Part shown: positions 43,728 through 52,520 of the stretch, piece after piece | Layout: each line of letters starts with the position of its first letter | Numbering within the stretch: the stretch's first letter is position 1 | Assembly (NCBI GenBank): GCA_009786535.1 | Contig: WQRX01000001.1 | Span: forward strand, 1-64,000 | Source of the DNA: Defluviitaleaceae bacterium | Lineage (GTDB): Bacteria > Bacillota > Clostridia > Lachnospirales > WQUN01 | Length of the DNA: 64,000 bases | Direction: 5' to 3' | Notes under the pieces: generated by a model | The model's database searches: none | Told to the model about the DNA's origin: nothing | Seen by the model: only the letters and a program-made list of their open reading frames with translations | Made by a program: the position numbers and the translations under genes

Positions 43728-44174
43728 TTATACTTCAAAACCGCAATTAGAACAAAATGCATGACCAGGCGCATTAAGCAATGGAACCCAAGTGTGACTT
43801 CTTGACGACTGTGTTGATGTTTCGGAATACATCCTAAAACACACAAGGCATTGTCGCGTAGTTGTGGCTATTGTGTAGCTGCAAAATGATGCGTTCGGTC
43901 CGCCGCTAGTCATTATTGTCGTTCCCGGTAGCGCAACGCTGTTACACCAATTATTGTTTATCCTACAAATTATGAAAGGTTGTATGCCTACGTACGTTGC
44001 ATCTTTATCGGTGTCGTAAATGTGATGGCAACAATGCTCATAAAAAACAATTTCATCGTGAATCACTTTTTCATGATACGCTTCCTCACTGTAACCTGTT
44101 GCGTACAATGGGGAAAACACACTTAGCGCCAATACAATAACAAGCGCAATTGAAACTAACATTTTTTTACGCAT
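43728..44174 (-). CDS. Exported Cys-rich protein of unknown function
   Basis: 148 residues from the ATG at 44174 (AAGGTAGG ~7 nt upstream). Signal peptide ~1-27 (MRKKMLVSIALVIVLALSVFSPLYATG). The mature part holds about ten Cys, including CCHH, CLVC and a final CSNCGFEV, which could form a zinc ribbon or disulfides. No family recognised. It lies directly upstream of a MacB-type transporter, separated by a terminator. Confidence 0.75.
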   Translation of the reverse strand: MRKKMLVSIALVIVLALSVFSPLYATGYSEEAYHEKVIHDEIVFYEHCCHHIYDTDKDATYVGIQPFIICRINNNWCNSVALPGTTIMTSGGPNASFCSYTIATTTRQCLVCFRMYSETSTQSSRSHTWVPLLNAPGHAFCSNCGFEV

Positions 44175-44231
44175 AACAAAACCTACCTTTAAGTTATTTA
44201 CTGCTTGCGCGCGATTTAACAGTATGTATGC

Positions 44232-44260
44232 ATTTAAACATATGTATCTAAGCATGTCAA
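44232..44260 (-). promoter_or_regulatory. Candidate promoter with overlapping inverted repeat
   Basis: On the minus strand a consensus TTGACA (44260-44255), 17-nt spacer, then TTAAAT. An interrupted inverted repeat (AACATGTAT ... ATACATATGTT) spans the -35 and spacer and could be an operator for the Cys-rich protein gene. Elsewhere in this 172-nt gap there is a tandem 10-mer TATATGTGCT (44310-44329). Confidence 0.45.
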
Positions 44261-44346
44261 TACATGTTGAAATATTTTAAAATGTTTTTTTTGCACTAAG
44301 CACCAATTATATATGTGCTTATATGTGCTACATAGAAATGCACATT

Positions 44347-44988
44347 TTATTTAACAACAAGATTATCATACATCAATTTTATTGCTTCGAATGCGGCGGA
44401 AAAGCCGCAACCCTTATCAGCTAGTGTGCGAAGTGTGCCCTGTGCGTATAATTTTTCCCCAACAGCAAACGCTTTCGGCTGGTGTTCCTTTAGCCGCGCG
44501 GCAACGGGGTTAAGGGGTGCGCCGTTGTCAATTTCCAATTCCATATGTGCGGCTAAAATGGCGGTTATTGCTTCCGCTGTGCCGCCTTCGAAAATAATGT
44601 CTGTATTTTTGGACGCTACATAGGGCAAGTGCTTGCACATATCAGTCGCGCCCGCCCATGGGTCTGCCATGGCGATACGCACCTTGCGTACATCACTCAT
44701 CACAATCGTACCCATGCACATGGGGCAGGGCTCGGTGGTGGTGTACATCGTGTATTGGCGGATATCCGGATGCGCTTCGTATTCAAGGTTTATGAGCGCC
44801 AGCATTTCTGCGTGCGCCATTTTTCGGTTGGTGAAGGTTTTTTCAAAAATTTGGTTACGCCCTGTGGAAACGATATTGCCCGCCGTATCGGCAATTACCG
44901 CGGCGATAGGTAGGGATTTTTGCTTAAAACTTTCCCACGCCAGGTCAAAGGTAAGCTGCCACGGGGTAGGGAGTTGGGAGAGGTTCAT
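44347..44988 (-). CDS. Nucleoside/guanine deaminase-like protein (cytidine deaminase fold)
   Basis: 213 residues. Zinc site HAE in NRKMAHAEMLAL (~residue 60) and PCPMCMG (~residues 88-94), as in tRNA adenosine, guanine and cytosine deaminases. A ~70-residue C-terminal extension is unlike TadA. Start at 44988 (AAGGA ~8 nt upstream) is preferred over the ATG at 44997, which touches the ribosome site. Substrate uncertain; a free base or nucleoside is more likely than tRNA. Confidence 0.85.
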   Translation of the reverse strand: MNLSQLPTPWQLTFDLAWESFKQKSLPIAAVIADTAGNIVSTGRNQIFEKTFTNRKMAHAEMLALINLEYEAHPDIRQYTMYTTTEPCPMCMGTIVMSDVRKVRIAMADPWAGATDMCKHLPYVASKNTDIIFEGGTAEAITAILAAHMELEIDNGAPLNPVAARLKEHQPKAFAVGEKLYAQGTLRTLADKGCGFSAAFEAIKLMYDNLVVK

Positions 44989-45117
44989 CTTTATCATCCT
45001 TTAAAATGAGGTATGCAAAGTATACCACATGGTTGAATCGCTATCACCCACGCGGTTATTGCAGTGTTTCTGTCCGGTACATAGAATAAGGGCACAAAAC
45101 CGAAGGGAGCGTTGTAT

Positions 45118-46029
45118 ATGAAACTAAACATTGGTGCAAACATTCACCGGTTGCGCGGCGAAAAGCAAATTACGCAGGAGCAACTAGCCGAGCATTTATT
45201 AATTTCGTGCCAAGCGGTAAGCAAGTGGGAAACGGACATAACTACGCCGGATATCACACTTTTGCCCGCCATTGCCGATTTTTTTGACGTGCAAATTGAC
45301 GAATTATTTAAAACCGATATGTCGGGGTACCGCAACAAAGCCGAGCGACTGGCGGCAAAATACGACATGCACGGCAAAAAGGAAGACTACGAAAAAGCGA
45401 CCGCCGAATACGAACGCTTGCTGGCAAACGAAAATGCCGAAGCGGAAGATTACAGCGGCTACGCACGACTTCAAATTTTCCGCACGGAAGCATTGACAAA
45501 AGCCGCTGAATCATTGCTAAACCAAGCCATTGAAATGGGTGACGAAAGCGCGGAACATCAATTAATCACACTACTTTCTAAACAAAACCGCGCAAATGAA
45601 AGCATAGAAAAATACAAACGTCAATGCAAAGTCAACCCCCAAAACCCAAAAAACTGGCACAAACTCATACACGCATACTACCCGATAGGGCGCGATTATA
45701 ACGCACCTAAAAATCCTGCCAAAGCACTGGAAACCGCCAAAACAGGCATCGCCAACTTTCCACAAGACGCATTTATGCTATGTTTGTGCGGGTTCGTTTG
45801 CCACGGCGAAGAAAAGTACGAAGAAGCCCTAACCTGCTGGGAAAAGTCCATGCACCTAGACCCCGAAATTATCGACAATTATTATGCCATAGCCCGCCTG
45901 CACGAAGTCCAAAGCCGCCCCGCAAATGCCATCACCGTCTATGAAAAGCTCATCGCTTTCTACCAATCCAAAGGCCTGCACGAGCACACCCACCGCCCCG
46001 GCCGTGAGATAGCGAGGATTTCTCAATAA
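45118..46029 (+). CDS. XRE-family regulator with TPR repeats
   Basis: 303 residues from the ATG at 45118 with AAGGGAG 9 nt upstream. N-terminal helix-turn-helix ~4-62 (IGANIHRLRGEKQITQEQLAEHLLISCQAVSKWETDITTPDITLLPAIADFFDVQIDELF). The rest carries helical TPR-like pairs, e.g. ALTCWEKSMHLDPEIIDNYYAIARLHEVQSRPANAITVYEKLI. Likely a cytoplasmic DNA-binding regulator with a protein-interaction tail; the target is not shown. Confidence 0.88.
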   Translation: MKLNIGANIHRLRGEKQITQEQLAEHLLISCQAVSKWETDITTPDITLLPAIADFFDVQIDELFKTDMSGYRNKAERLAAKYDMHGKKEDYEKATAEYERLLANENAEAEDYSGYARLQIFRTEALTKAAESLLNQAIEMGDESAEHQLITLLSKQNRANESIEKYKRQCKVNPQNPKNWHKLIHAYYPIGRDYNAPKNPAKALETAKTGIANFPQDAFMLCLCGFVCHGEEKYEEALTCWEKSMHLDPEIIDNYYAIARLHEVQSRPANAITVYEKLIAFYQSKGLHEHTHRPGREIARISQ

Positions 46030-46032
46030 CTC

Positions 46033-46066
46033 AAAAACCGCGCTGCCGTGTGCCGCGCGGTTTTTC
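46033..46066. terminator. Bidirectional intrinsic terminator
   Basis: AAAAACCGCGC/GCGCGGTTTTT stem with an 11-nt loop. It lies between convergent genes and has T runs in both directions. Confidence 0.88.
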
Positions 46067-46084
46067 ATTTATTATTCTAATCAT

Positions 46085-47083
46085 CTACCGCCCTACAGCT
46101 ATTTCTGCAAAACGGTTATCTACCAGCCGTTCAAAGGGGGCGCGCTGGGTTAACTCCCCGGCAGATTCCATAACCCGCTGCATACGGTCAAAGGATTCGC
46201 GCGTCATAATGGGCGTGGCAGAGAATGCATCAATTTCCTTGTAACGCGCAATGGCATTTTCCATAATTACGGGGTCGGCTTCGGGGAAGAATGGCGCAAT
46301 TACGCGCGCAATATCCGCGGCGGAATTTTCCAACGTCCAGCGTTGCCCGCGGTATAATGCATTAGTAAAGCCTTGAATCACTTCCGGATTGGCTTCGATA
46401 AAACTTGCCAGTGCATAGTAAGCAGTGTAAGGAATTTCCCCGCTTGCTTCGCCTACAGATGCAACAACAAAGCCGCGCCCTTCTGCTTCGATAGTAGAGG
46501 CTACGGGTTCGAATGCGGTTACAAAATCCCCCGTGCCGTTTACAAAGGCACTCACCATAGCGGCGAAAGCGATAGACGTATCAAAGGTTACATCTACATC
46601 GGGTAATATACCGTGCATACGGGTTACATATTCCAGTGCCATAAAGGGCATACCCCCACGGCGGCCGGGCAGTACGTGAGCGCCGCGGATATCGTCCCAC
46701 GTGAAGTTGGGCATAGGTTCGCGGGCGATAAGGAACGAGCCGTCCCGCTTGGTTACTTGGGCAAAAACCACGGCATGGTCGGTGCGCCCTTCATTAAAGA
46801 CGTAAATGGTCGCCTCCGGACCGGAGAAGCCAATGTCTGCCGCGCCGGTAAGCAAAGCGGTCATTACGCGGTCTGCTCCGTCGCTGGTAAAAAGGTCGAT
46901 GCTTAGCCCTTCGTCTTCAAAGAAACCCATCGCAATTGCCACATACTGCGGTGCGTAGAAAACGCTTCGCGTTACCTCGCTTACGCGTACCGTAATCAGG
47001 TCGCTGTCTTCCCCTTGCCTGCAAGCCGATAATACGGCTACCATGGCAATTAGCACCACAGCTATGAGTAATACTTTTTTCAT
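46085..47083 (-). CDS. NMT1/THI5-like ABC substrate-binding lipoprotein
   Basis: 332 residues. Lipobox VLSAC (Cys ~21). The family start is VRVSEVTRSVFYAPQYVAIAMGFFEDEGLSIDLFTSDGADRVMTALLTGAADIGFSGPE, typical of SsuA/ThiY-type binding proteins. It would capture a small aromatic, sulfonate or pyrimidine-like compound outside the cell. Third gene of the operon after ATPase and permease. No TPP riboswitch is visible upstream, so thiamine precursors are not specially supported. Confidence 0.88.
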   Translation of the reverse strand: MKKVLLIAVVLIAMVAVLSACRQGEDSDLITVRVSEVTRSVFYAPQYVAIAMGFFEDEGLSIDLFTSDGADRVMTALLTGAADIGFSGPEATIYVFNEGRTDHAVVFAQVTKRDGSFLIAREPMPNFTWDDIRGAHVLPGRRGGMPFMALEYVTRMHGILPDVDVTFDTSIAFAAMVSAFVNGTGDFVTAFEPVASTIEAEGRGFVVASVGEASGEIPYTAYYALASFIEANPEVIQGFTNALYRGQRWTLENSAADIARVIAPFFPEADPVIMENAIARYKEIDAFSATPIMTRESFDRMQRVMESAGELTQRAPFERLVDNRFAEIAVGR

Positions 47084-47102
47084 ATATTTCTCCTCTCATT
47101 AA

Positions 47103-47918
47103 TTACTTTACTTCGGCTGTAATGATGCGCATTACAACCCATTCCAGAAAAACCACCATCAGGTACAAAAGTGCCGCAAGCACCGCAAGGATAATTACAC
47201 TGGTCATAACCAAATCCATTTGGAAAACCTGCCCCCCATACACGATAAGGTAGCCAAGCCCCGCACGGGATACGAGAAATTCCCCCGCGATTACGCCCAC
47301 CAGCGTTAAGCCGATATTTATTTTTAACCCATTAAACAAGGTGTGTAAGTTGGAAGGGAATACAATTTTATTAAACGCCTGCAAACGGCTTGCGCCAAAG
47401 GTACGCGCCATTTTCATTAACTCCGCATCGGTATTGCGAAAGCCATTTAGCATTTCCATCACCGTTACAACCAGTGAAATGGCTAACGCCATTACAATCA
47501 CCGCTTGCATTCCCGCGCCCACCCATATAATAATCACAGGACCCAGCGCAATTTTAGGCAACGCGTTTAACACCACAAGAAACGGCTCAGCAACCTTGCC
47601 AAGAAATTCCGAATACCACAAAATAAATGCGATAATAATGCCCAGCGCAACCCCCGCGGTAAAGCCAATCGCCGTTTCCAGCATGGTTACGCCAATGTGG
47701 TGGAGCAAATTGTTGTTTTGAAAATTGGCAATCGTGCGCCATATCCGCGACGGCTGGCTCATTAAAAAGCTATCGATAACGCCAATGCGCGCCAAAGCTT
47801 CCCACAATCCAATAGTGAAAAACAGCACCGAAAACTGACATGTGCGGATTAATTGCAAACGGCGGCGCTTCTTACGTAAATACACAACACGGTTAGGGGA
47901 AATCGCTTCATTGCACAC
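47103..47918 (-). CDS. ABC transporter permease, SsuC/TauC type
   Basis: 271 residues from a GTG at 47918, which overlaps the ATPase tail by 11 nt and has AAGGGG 10 nt upstream; the longer frame inside the ATPase gene is unlikely. Six membrane helices. The EAA-like loop is EMLNGFRNTDAELMKMARTFGASRLQAFNKIVFPSNLHTLFNGLKINIG, the contact site for the ATPase. Confidence 0.88.
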   Translation of the reverse strand: MCNEAISPNRVVYLRKKRRRLQLIRTCQFSVLFFTIGLWEALARIGVIDSFLMSQPSRIWRTIANFQNNNLLHHIGVTMLETAIGFTAGVALGIIIAFILWYSEFLGKVAEPFLVVLNALPKIALGPVIIIWVGAGMQAVIVMALAISLVVTVMEMLNGFRNTDAELMKMARTFGASRLQAFNKIVFPSNLHTLFNGLKINIGLTLVGVIAGEFLVSRAGLGYLIVYGGQVFQMDLVMTSVIILAVLAALLYLMVVFLEWVVMRIITAEVK

Positions 47919-48654
47919 AAATATCCAACCCCTTCCATACAGAAGTAAAGTACCCGCGAAAGGCAGGGTCTTCGCGGCGTGCCAGGGGCGAAATATGGGG
48001 CGCATCAAATACAAGCGGCGTATCGGTTTGCACCCGCCCGGGGCGCTTCGAAAGCACAATTAAACGGTCTGCCATGCTTATGCCCTCGGCAATGTCGTGG
48101 GTTACGATAATGGCGGTCTTTTTCTCGCGCCGCAAAATACTGCATACATCGTCTGCAACAACCAAGCGCGTCTGATAGTCCAGTGCGCTGAATGCTTCGT
48201 CCAGCAGCAACAAATCGGGGCGCGTGGCAAGGGTCCGTATTAATGCGGCACGTTGGCGCATTCCCCCCGATAGTTGCGAGGGGTGCTTGTGGCGGAATTC
48301 CCATAGCCCATACGTTTCCAGTAAGCTGTCAACGTAACTTATGCGCTCGGCGGTCTTATTGCCACAAATTTCAAGCCCAAGCAGTACATTGCCGCGAATT
48401 GTGCGCCAATCCAGCAAATTATCTTTTTGCAGCATATACCCGGGCGTTCCGTTTATACAAACCGACCCGCTTGTGGGCGGCTCCAGCCCCGCAATTAAAG
48501 AAAGCAGCGTCGTTTTCCCACAGCCCGAAGGCCCAATGATGGAAACCAACTCCCCTTCATACACCACAAAATGGATATTTTTTAACGCCTCTACCTCGCC
48601 GTTTTCGGCTTGGTAGGTGAGCGAAACATCATTAAAGCGCAGTATTTCGCGCAT
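47908..48654 (-). CDS. ABC transporter ATP-binding protein, SsuB/TauB type
   Basis: 248 residues from ATG 48654 (GGGGAAGG ~8 nt upstream). Walker A GPSGCGKTT (~40-48), Q-loop MLQKDNLLDW, signature SQLSGGMRQRAALIRTL, Walker B LLLLDEAFSALD, switch His VTHDI. First gene of a complete importer operon (ATPase, permease, binding protein). Its 3' end overlaps the permease start. Confidence 0.92.
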   Translation of the reverse strand: MREILRFNDVSLTYQAENGEVEALKNIHFVVYEGELVSIIGPSGCGKTTLLSLIAGLEPPTSGSVCINGTPGYMLQKDNLLDWRTIRGNVLLGLEICGNKTAERISYVDSLLETYGLWEFRHKHPSQLSGGMRQRAALIRTLATRPDLLLLDEAFSALDYQTRLVVADDVCSILRREKKTAIIVTHDIAEGISMADRLIVLSKRPGRVQTDTPLVFDAPHISPLARREDPAFRGYFTSVWKGLDICVQ

Positions 48655-48812
48655 AACCATCACCTTCCCCGTGTTCACAATATATGCAGTAGGGTAGGGG
48701 TTGGTTATCACCTCGTTTTTTTTGCGTTTTTAACCGAATGTTATTGCACATACGCCCGCAGTGTACTATACTGGATAAAATATGTAATAAATCACAAACG
48801 GGGGTACATATC

Positions 48813-50051
48813 ATGATAGTACGCAAATCATATTTATCGCATTTACTGGCATTTAAAGATAAAAAAGAAATAAAAGTAATCACAGGTGTGCGGCGGTGCG
48901 GTAAATCTACCTTGCTTACCGCGCTAAAACAACGATTGCTGGAAAGCGGCATCTCCGAAGGGCGCATTATTTGCCTTAATTTTGAATCTGCGCGATATAA
49001 AGCACTTAAAACGCGCAGCACCCTACACGCATATTTAACCGATAAAATGGGCGCACCCGGCGAAACCGATAAATTTTACCTGCTGTTGGACGAAATACAG
49101 TGGGTAACAGGCTGGGAGGAAGCCCTCACCCTTCTGCGCGAAAGCTATGCGGTTGATATATACATTACTTCATCGGGCACTCACGTACCTGTAGAGCGGT
49201 CAACCTTCCTGGGGGGCGCGTTTGTGCATATTAAAATGCATCCGCTTTCCTTCAAGGAATACTTGCAATTTAACCCCATCGACAGCGCAAATTTCACCGA
49301 AAGTCGTGATACACTGCTTGAGCGTAAATTTTTAGATGAATTTCTTATCTTTGGTGCAATGCCCCCCATTGCCGGGAAAAATATGGCTGCAGACGCCTTG
49401 GAAACAACGCTTATAGATATTTTTGACGCGGCAATGGCACGCGATGTAATTGAACGCAACACCGTTCGCGATGCAGCACTGCTTAGAAGCGTAGTGGAAT
49501 TTTTAGCCGAAAACATTGGCAATACTTTTTCGTCTAAAAAAATAAGTGACCATCTTTCCACGGGCGAAAAAAAAACCACCAGCGAAACCATCGACAACTA
49601 CCTAACCATGCTGGAAGATGCATTCCTCTTCCACGGCGTAAAACGCTACGACATTAAAAATAAACAGCACTTAAAAACGCTGGGCAAGTTTTACATGACC
49701 GATATGGGAATGCGCAACGCCCTGCTGGGCAATACTGTAAATCCCGCCCCCGCCCCTGCGCTTAAAAACGTCATCTACTTTGAACTGCTTCGCAGATACG
49801 ACCGCGTGTACCTGGGCAAACAAGGCAGTTATGAAATTGACTTCCTTGCCGATTCGTATACCGACCGTAAATACTTTCAAGTTTGTCCGTCTATCCCCGA
49901 TGCCGCCGCGCTAAAGCAAGCCATCAAACCCTTAGAATCCATTAACGACAACTACGAAAAAAATATTCTCACCATGGAAAAACGCTTGCCCCCGTCCGTA
50001 AACGGCATAAAAGTAATAAATATCATTGATTTCCTGCTGCATCATAGATAA
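48813..50051 (+). CDS. AAA+ ATPase with DUF4143 domain
   Basis: 412 residues. Walker A GVRRCGKST (~24-32), Walker B YLLLDEIQWV (~85-95), sensor region YITSSGTH. Residues ~190-380 include the DUF4143 module (NTFSSKKISDHL, winged-helix-like; FYMTDMGMRNALLG; YFELLRRYDRVYLGKQGSYEIDFL, a PD-(D/E)xK-like end). These scattered ATPases are common in anaerobes; function is unproven. The ATG follows a GGGGGT ribosome site. Confidence 0.9.
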   Translation: MIVRKSYLSHLLAFKDKKEIKVITGVRRCGKSTLLTALKQRLLESGISEGRIICLNFESARYKALKTRSTLHAYLTDKMGAPGETDKFYLLLDEIQWVTGWEEALTLLRESYAVDIYITSSGTHVPVERSTFLGGAFVHIKMHPLSFKEYLQFNPIDSANFTESRDTLLERKFLDEFLIFGAMPPIAGKNMAADALETTLIDIFDAAMARDVIERNTVRDAALLRSVVEFLAENIGNTFSSKKISDHLSTGEKKTTSETIDNYLTMLEDAFLFHGVKRYDIKNKQHLKTLGKFYMTDMGMRNALLGNTVNPAPAPALKNVIYFELLRRYDRVYLGKQGSYEIDFLADSYTDRKYFQVCPSIPDAAALKQAIKPLESINDNYEKNILTMEKRLPPSVNGIKVINIIDFLLHHR

Positions 50052-50083
50052 AACAAAACGAATCCGTTCAGGATTCATACGAG

Positions 50084-50569
50084 GTGTTTCCCATTAAGGA
50101 TAAAGTAAAAAGCAGGCTAAAGCCCCTGTTTATCATCATTTTTTTCATGTTTATCGTCTTTACGGTATACCGTATCTACGCCCCCCGCACCATTACCCTG
50201 GACGCTGCCGCAACCCGCTACGGCGAATACTTCGAAACCGCCGAAATAACTCTGGAAATTACCCAGCGCCGCAGCATTACCCTAGCCATTCGCCTATACG
50301 GACGCATCTTTTTTAATGGCGAAGAATACATCAGCGCATACGACATACGCAACACAGGGGATATTCTTGTATCGGGGCAATTACCGCCCAACACATTCTT
50401 GCCCGCGCATTACACCACCCGTTTAGAAGACGCGGTTCTCTTTGCCCACAACGCCCGCCAAATACAAATCACCCCGGGGGGCAGCCGCCTTTTCCCAAGG
50501 TTTTCCGTTTTTACCATAACCGTGGACGGGGAGAGAGTATACCATGCATACCATGCTTATTCGTATTAA
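50084..50569 (+). CDS. Hypothetical membrane-anchored protein
   Basis: 161 residues from a GTG with no clear ribosome site, 32 nt after the ATPase gene. One N-terminal helix (~15-32), then an extracellular beta-rich domain (LDAAATRYGEYFETAEITLEITQRRSITLAIRLYG). No family recognised. A terminator follows directly. Confidence 0.55.
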   Translation: MFPIKDKVKSRLKPLFIIIFFMFIVFTVYRIYAPRTITLDAAATRYGEYFETAEITLEITQRRSITLAIRLYGRIFFNGEEYISAYDIRNTGDILVSGQLPPNTFLPAHYTTRLEDAVLFAHNARQIQITPGGSRLFPRFSVFTITVDGERVYHAYHAYSY

Positions 50570-50573
50570 TGCT

Positions 50574-50608
50574 CGCTTAGGATACCTCGCCAAGCGGTTT
50601 TTCTTTTA
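50574..50608 (+). terminator. Intrinsic terminator
   Basis: CGCTTaGG/CCAAGCG stem with an 8-nt loop followed by GTTTTTCTTTT. It overlaps the beginning of the regulator remnant. Confidence 0.75.
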
Positions 50609-50889
50609 TCCTTTTAACCAAGAATGAATTTAAAGCCTTTAACTTGCAAAACGAGTTCACATATGCACAAAGCAAATATGATACAAAAAAGATGAAGCAG
50701 TTAATCACCGAAATGGAAGCTTTGCCCGAATTTCAAACAGGGCTGCATAAACAGAGACTTTTGTTAGATAAGTCGATTTTACATTTACATGAATACCCGG
50801 ACGATTATGAAACTGCTAAAGTATTAATTGACGAAGCTATTTTGCTTTCAATACCCACATTTAATCCCAACGATATTTTATTTAACTAG
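50599..50889 (+). pseudogene. Remnant of an Rgg-like XRE/TPR regulator
   Basis: A 97-codon frame reads FILLTKNEFKAFNLQNEF, then QLITEMEALPEFQTGLHKQ, DYETAKVLIDEAILLSIPTFN and stops. It aligns with residues ~75-165 of the regulator at 15-980 (IFLTRDEFEETQLYKQI; AIKITIPDFNEEKI). The helix-turn-helix and the C-terminal half are missing and no start with a ribosome site is seen, so it is a truncated leftover. A hairpin terminator at 50955-50984 still follows it. Confidence 0.65.
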
Positions 50890-50954
50890 CTTTACAAGTA
50901 AAATTCAACTATAAAATAACTTTTACCATTCAATACAACCGAAAATAACTTATC

Positions 50955-50985
50955 ATAGCCGTGTAACCCGCGCGGCTATTTTTTA
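50955..50985 (+). terminator. Intrinsic terminator
   Basis: ATAGCCG/CGGCTAT stem followed by a T6 run, 65 nt after the regulator remnant. Confidence 0.75.
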
Positions 50986-51015
50986 TTCTATGTATACGAA
51001 AGGAGGCGGCGCACC

Positions 51016-51075
51016 ATGGATAGAGGTAAAAAGCACCCCATCCGAAAAGGCAAAGGCATATTGCAGAGAAAATAA
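51016..51075 (+). CDS. Possible 19-aa basic peptide ORF upstream of the GT8 gene
   Basis: A perfect AGGAGG (51001-51006) lies 9 nt before an ATG that opens a 19-codon frame, MDRGKKHPIRKGKGILQRK, with 8 Lys/Arg. A second SD-like AAAGGGGAG (51078-51086) and ATG 51094 follow before the GT8 start. It may be a translated leader; expression is unproven. Confidence 0.35.
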   Translation: MDRGKKHPIRKGKGILQRK

Positions 51076-51160
51076 CTCAAAGGGGAGAACCCAATGCCTG
51101 CAATATGCCGTAAACGTATGCGCACCGCACGGTTTCCTCTTAATTTTGGAGGAAATCGCA

Positions 51161-52084
51161 ATGCGATATGCGTATGTAACCTTTCTTATGCGCGGCGACA
51201 GCTACCTGCCCGGTGCGCTGGTGCTTGCGTATGCGTTAAAAATGCAATCCCAACAGGATTGTATATGCCTTGTAACCCATGACGTTTCCCACGAAGCGAG
51301 AAAAGCCCTGCACGTATTATATGATGCGGTAATACCCATCGATGCGCTGCAGCTTGAAAAAACAGCAACAGGAGGCAGAAGTGACAGAAAAATACTTCCC
51401 ACGCGCTTTCAAGCGCTGCGCCTGTGCAAAAACGGCGGACTGGGCAAAGCCTACGACAAAATAATATTACTGGACGCCGATGTATTGCCGCTGTGTGATT
51501 ACGATTCGCTTTTCCGACTAAATACTCCTGCGGGCATTCTCATGGAAAATAAAAACGCCTGCTATTCACACGCAAGCGAAAATACAGATAAATGGAACTG
51601 GCATACCCTGTACGACCCCATATGCCCGCATGGTACGCGTATTCCTGCGCAATTTACCAACCGCGTTTTACACGACCCAAGCAATATGGGCGTAAACGCA
51701 GGGTTATGGGTGCTTGCACCTTCCATGCCGGAATATGAAGCCATTCTACACGCATTGCCGCAAGTGGCGCACCTCGCAGCTATTTTTCCGTGGCCTGAGC
51801 AACAACTGGCAACACTGCTATGGTCGGGCAGGTGGACAAACGTAGATATCCGTTACAATTCCATCGGCGGGTACCCACGAGCAGAAGTGCTAAAAGGTAT
51901 CCACTACGCAGGGGTTAAGCCATGGCAATGGAAGCACCGTTCAATTAAGCTTTACAGCCGATTTGCGGACTTTAAATTGTGGTACACTTATTACAACGCT
52001 ATGTACGTAAGCCACAAAGCATTTCGCAACCGCCCCGCGCTTGTCCGGTTATGGAAATTTATTGTATCCCAAACTCCATTTTAA
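51161..52084 (+). CDS. GT8 family glycosyltransferase (glycogenin/galactinol-type fold)
   Basis: 307 residues from ATG 51161 with GGAGG 8 nt upstream. Family features: YAYVTFLMRGDSYLPGALVLAYAL at the start, metal-binding DxD in IILLDADVLPLCDYD (~105), NMGVNAGLWVLAPS, and HYAGVKPW near the end. Retaining transfer of a sugar from a nucleotide donor is expected; acceptor unknown. No polysaccharide genes are adjacent. The 3' end overlaps the convergent GrdX-like gene by 26 nt. Confidence 0.88.
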   Translation: MRYAYVTFLMRGDSYLPGALVLAYALKMQSQQDCICLVTHDVSHEARKALHVLYDAVIPIDALQLEKTATGGRSDRKILPTRFQALRLCKNGGLGKAYDKIILLDADVLPLCDYDSLFRLNTPAGILMENKNACYSHASENTDKWNWHTLYDPICPHGTRIPAQFTNRVLHDPSNMGVNAGLWVLAPSMPEYEAILHALPQVAHLAAIFPWPEQQLATLLWSGRWTNVDIRYNSIGGYPRAEVLKGIHYAGVKPWQWKHRSIKLYSRFADFKLWYTYYNAMYVSHKAFRNRPALVRLWKFIVSQTPF

Positions 52085-52517
52085 GCAATTCCTGCAACAT
52101 TTGCATCATGCATCTCAAATCATACATTTGAAAATGCTGCACGGTATCGTCGCTATGCGAAATAAAACGCAGTTTTGCGTTTTTCTTGTATAGCGACAGC
52201 GCTTCGTCTATGCGCTTTACCGATTGAAAGTCCACCGTATCGTTAGGCGAGGTGGTTAGCACCGTTAAATAAGGATTAACCACGCCTTGCTTTTGTATGG
52301 GCACAGTGCGAAGGCTTTTCCCCTGTGCCTGCACGGCGGGAAGGTTAATACCAATCAACGGGTTTGTTACCAACACCGCACCCTTGCGGATATTTGCGCG
52401 CGCCGCGCTTAGCACTTCCATGGCCGGCGCGCTTACCCATTTTACGGTGCAACCCAGTTCGGGCTTTTGCTTAAAAAATTCTGCCACCGCATTATTATTT
52501 GTATATACCGTGTACAT
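52059..52517 (-). CDS. GrdX-like protein
   Basis: 152 residues, soluble. YTNNNAVAEFF at the start and KGAVLVTNPLIGINLPAVQAQGKSLRTVPIQKQG in the middle resemble GrdX, a small protein of unknown role named from glycine reductase clusters. FQSVKRIDEALSLYKK near the end also fits. No glycine reductase genes are here, so the similarity may only reflect the family. Lies 3 nt after the HPr-like gene. Confidence 0.55.
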   Translation of the reverse strand: MYTVYTNNNAVAEFFKQKPELGCTVKWVSAPAMEVLSAARANIRKGAVLVTNPLIGINLPAVQAQGKSLRTVPIQKQGVVNPYLTVLTTSPNDTVDFQSVKRIDEALSLYKKNAKLRFISHSDDTVQHFQMYDLRCMMQMLQELLKMEFGIQ

Positions 52518-52520
52518 ATG

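Noticed and set aside
48655-48812. TPP riboswitch ahead of the NMT1/THI5-like importer
   Set aside because: No conserved thiamine-riboswitch core is visible in the intergenic region, so a thiamine-precursor role is not supported.
51094-51282. 62-aa Cys/Arg-rich frame overlapping the GT8 gene as a real protein
   Set aside because: It has a ribosome site but overlaps the GT8 gene for most of its length and has no protein-like pattern; noted only as a possible leader.
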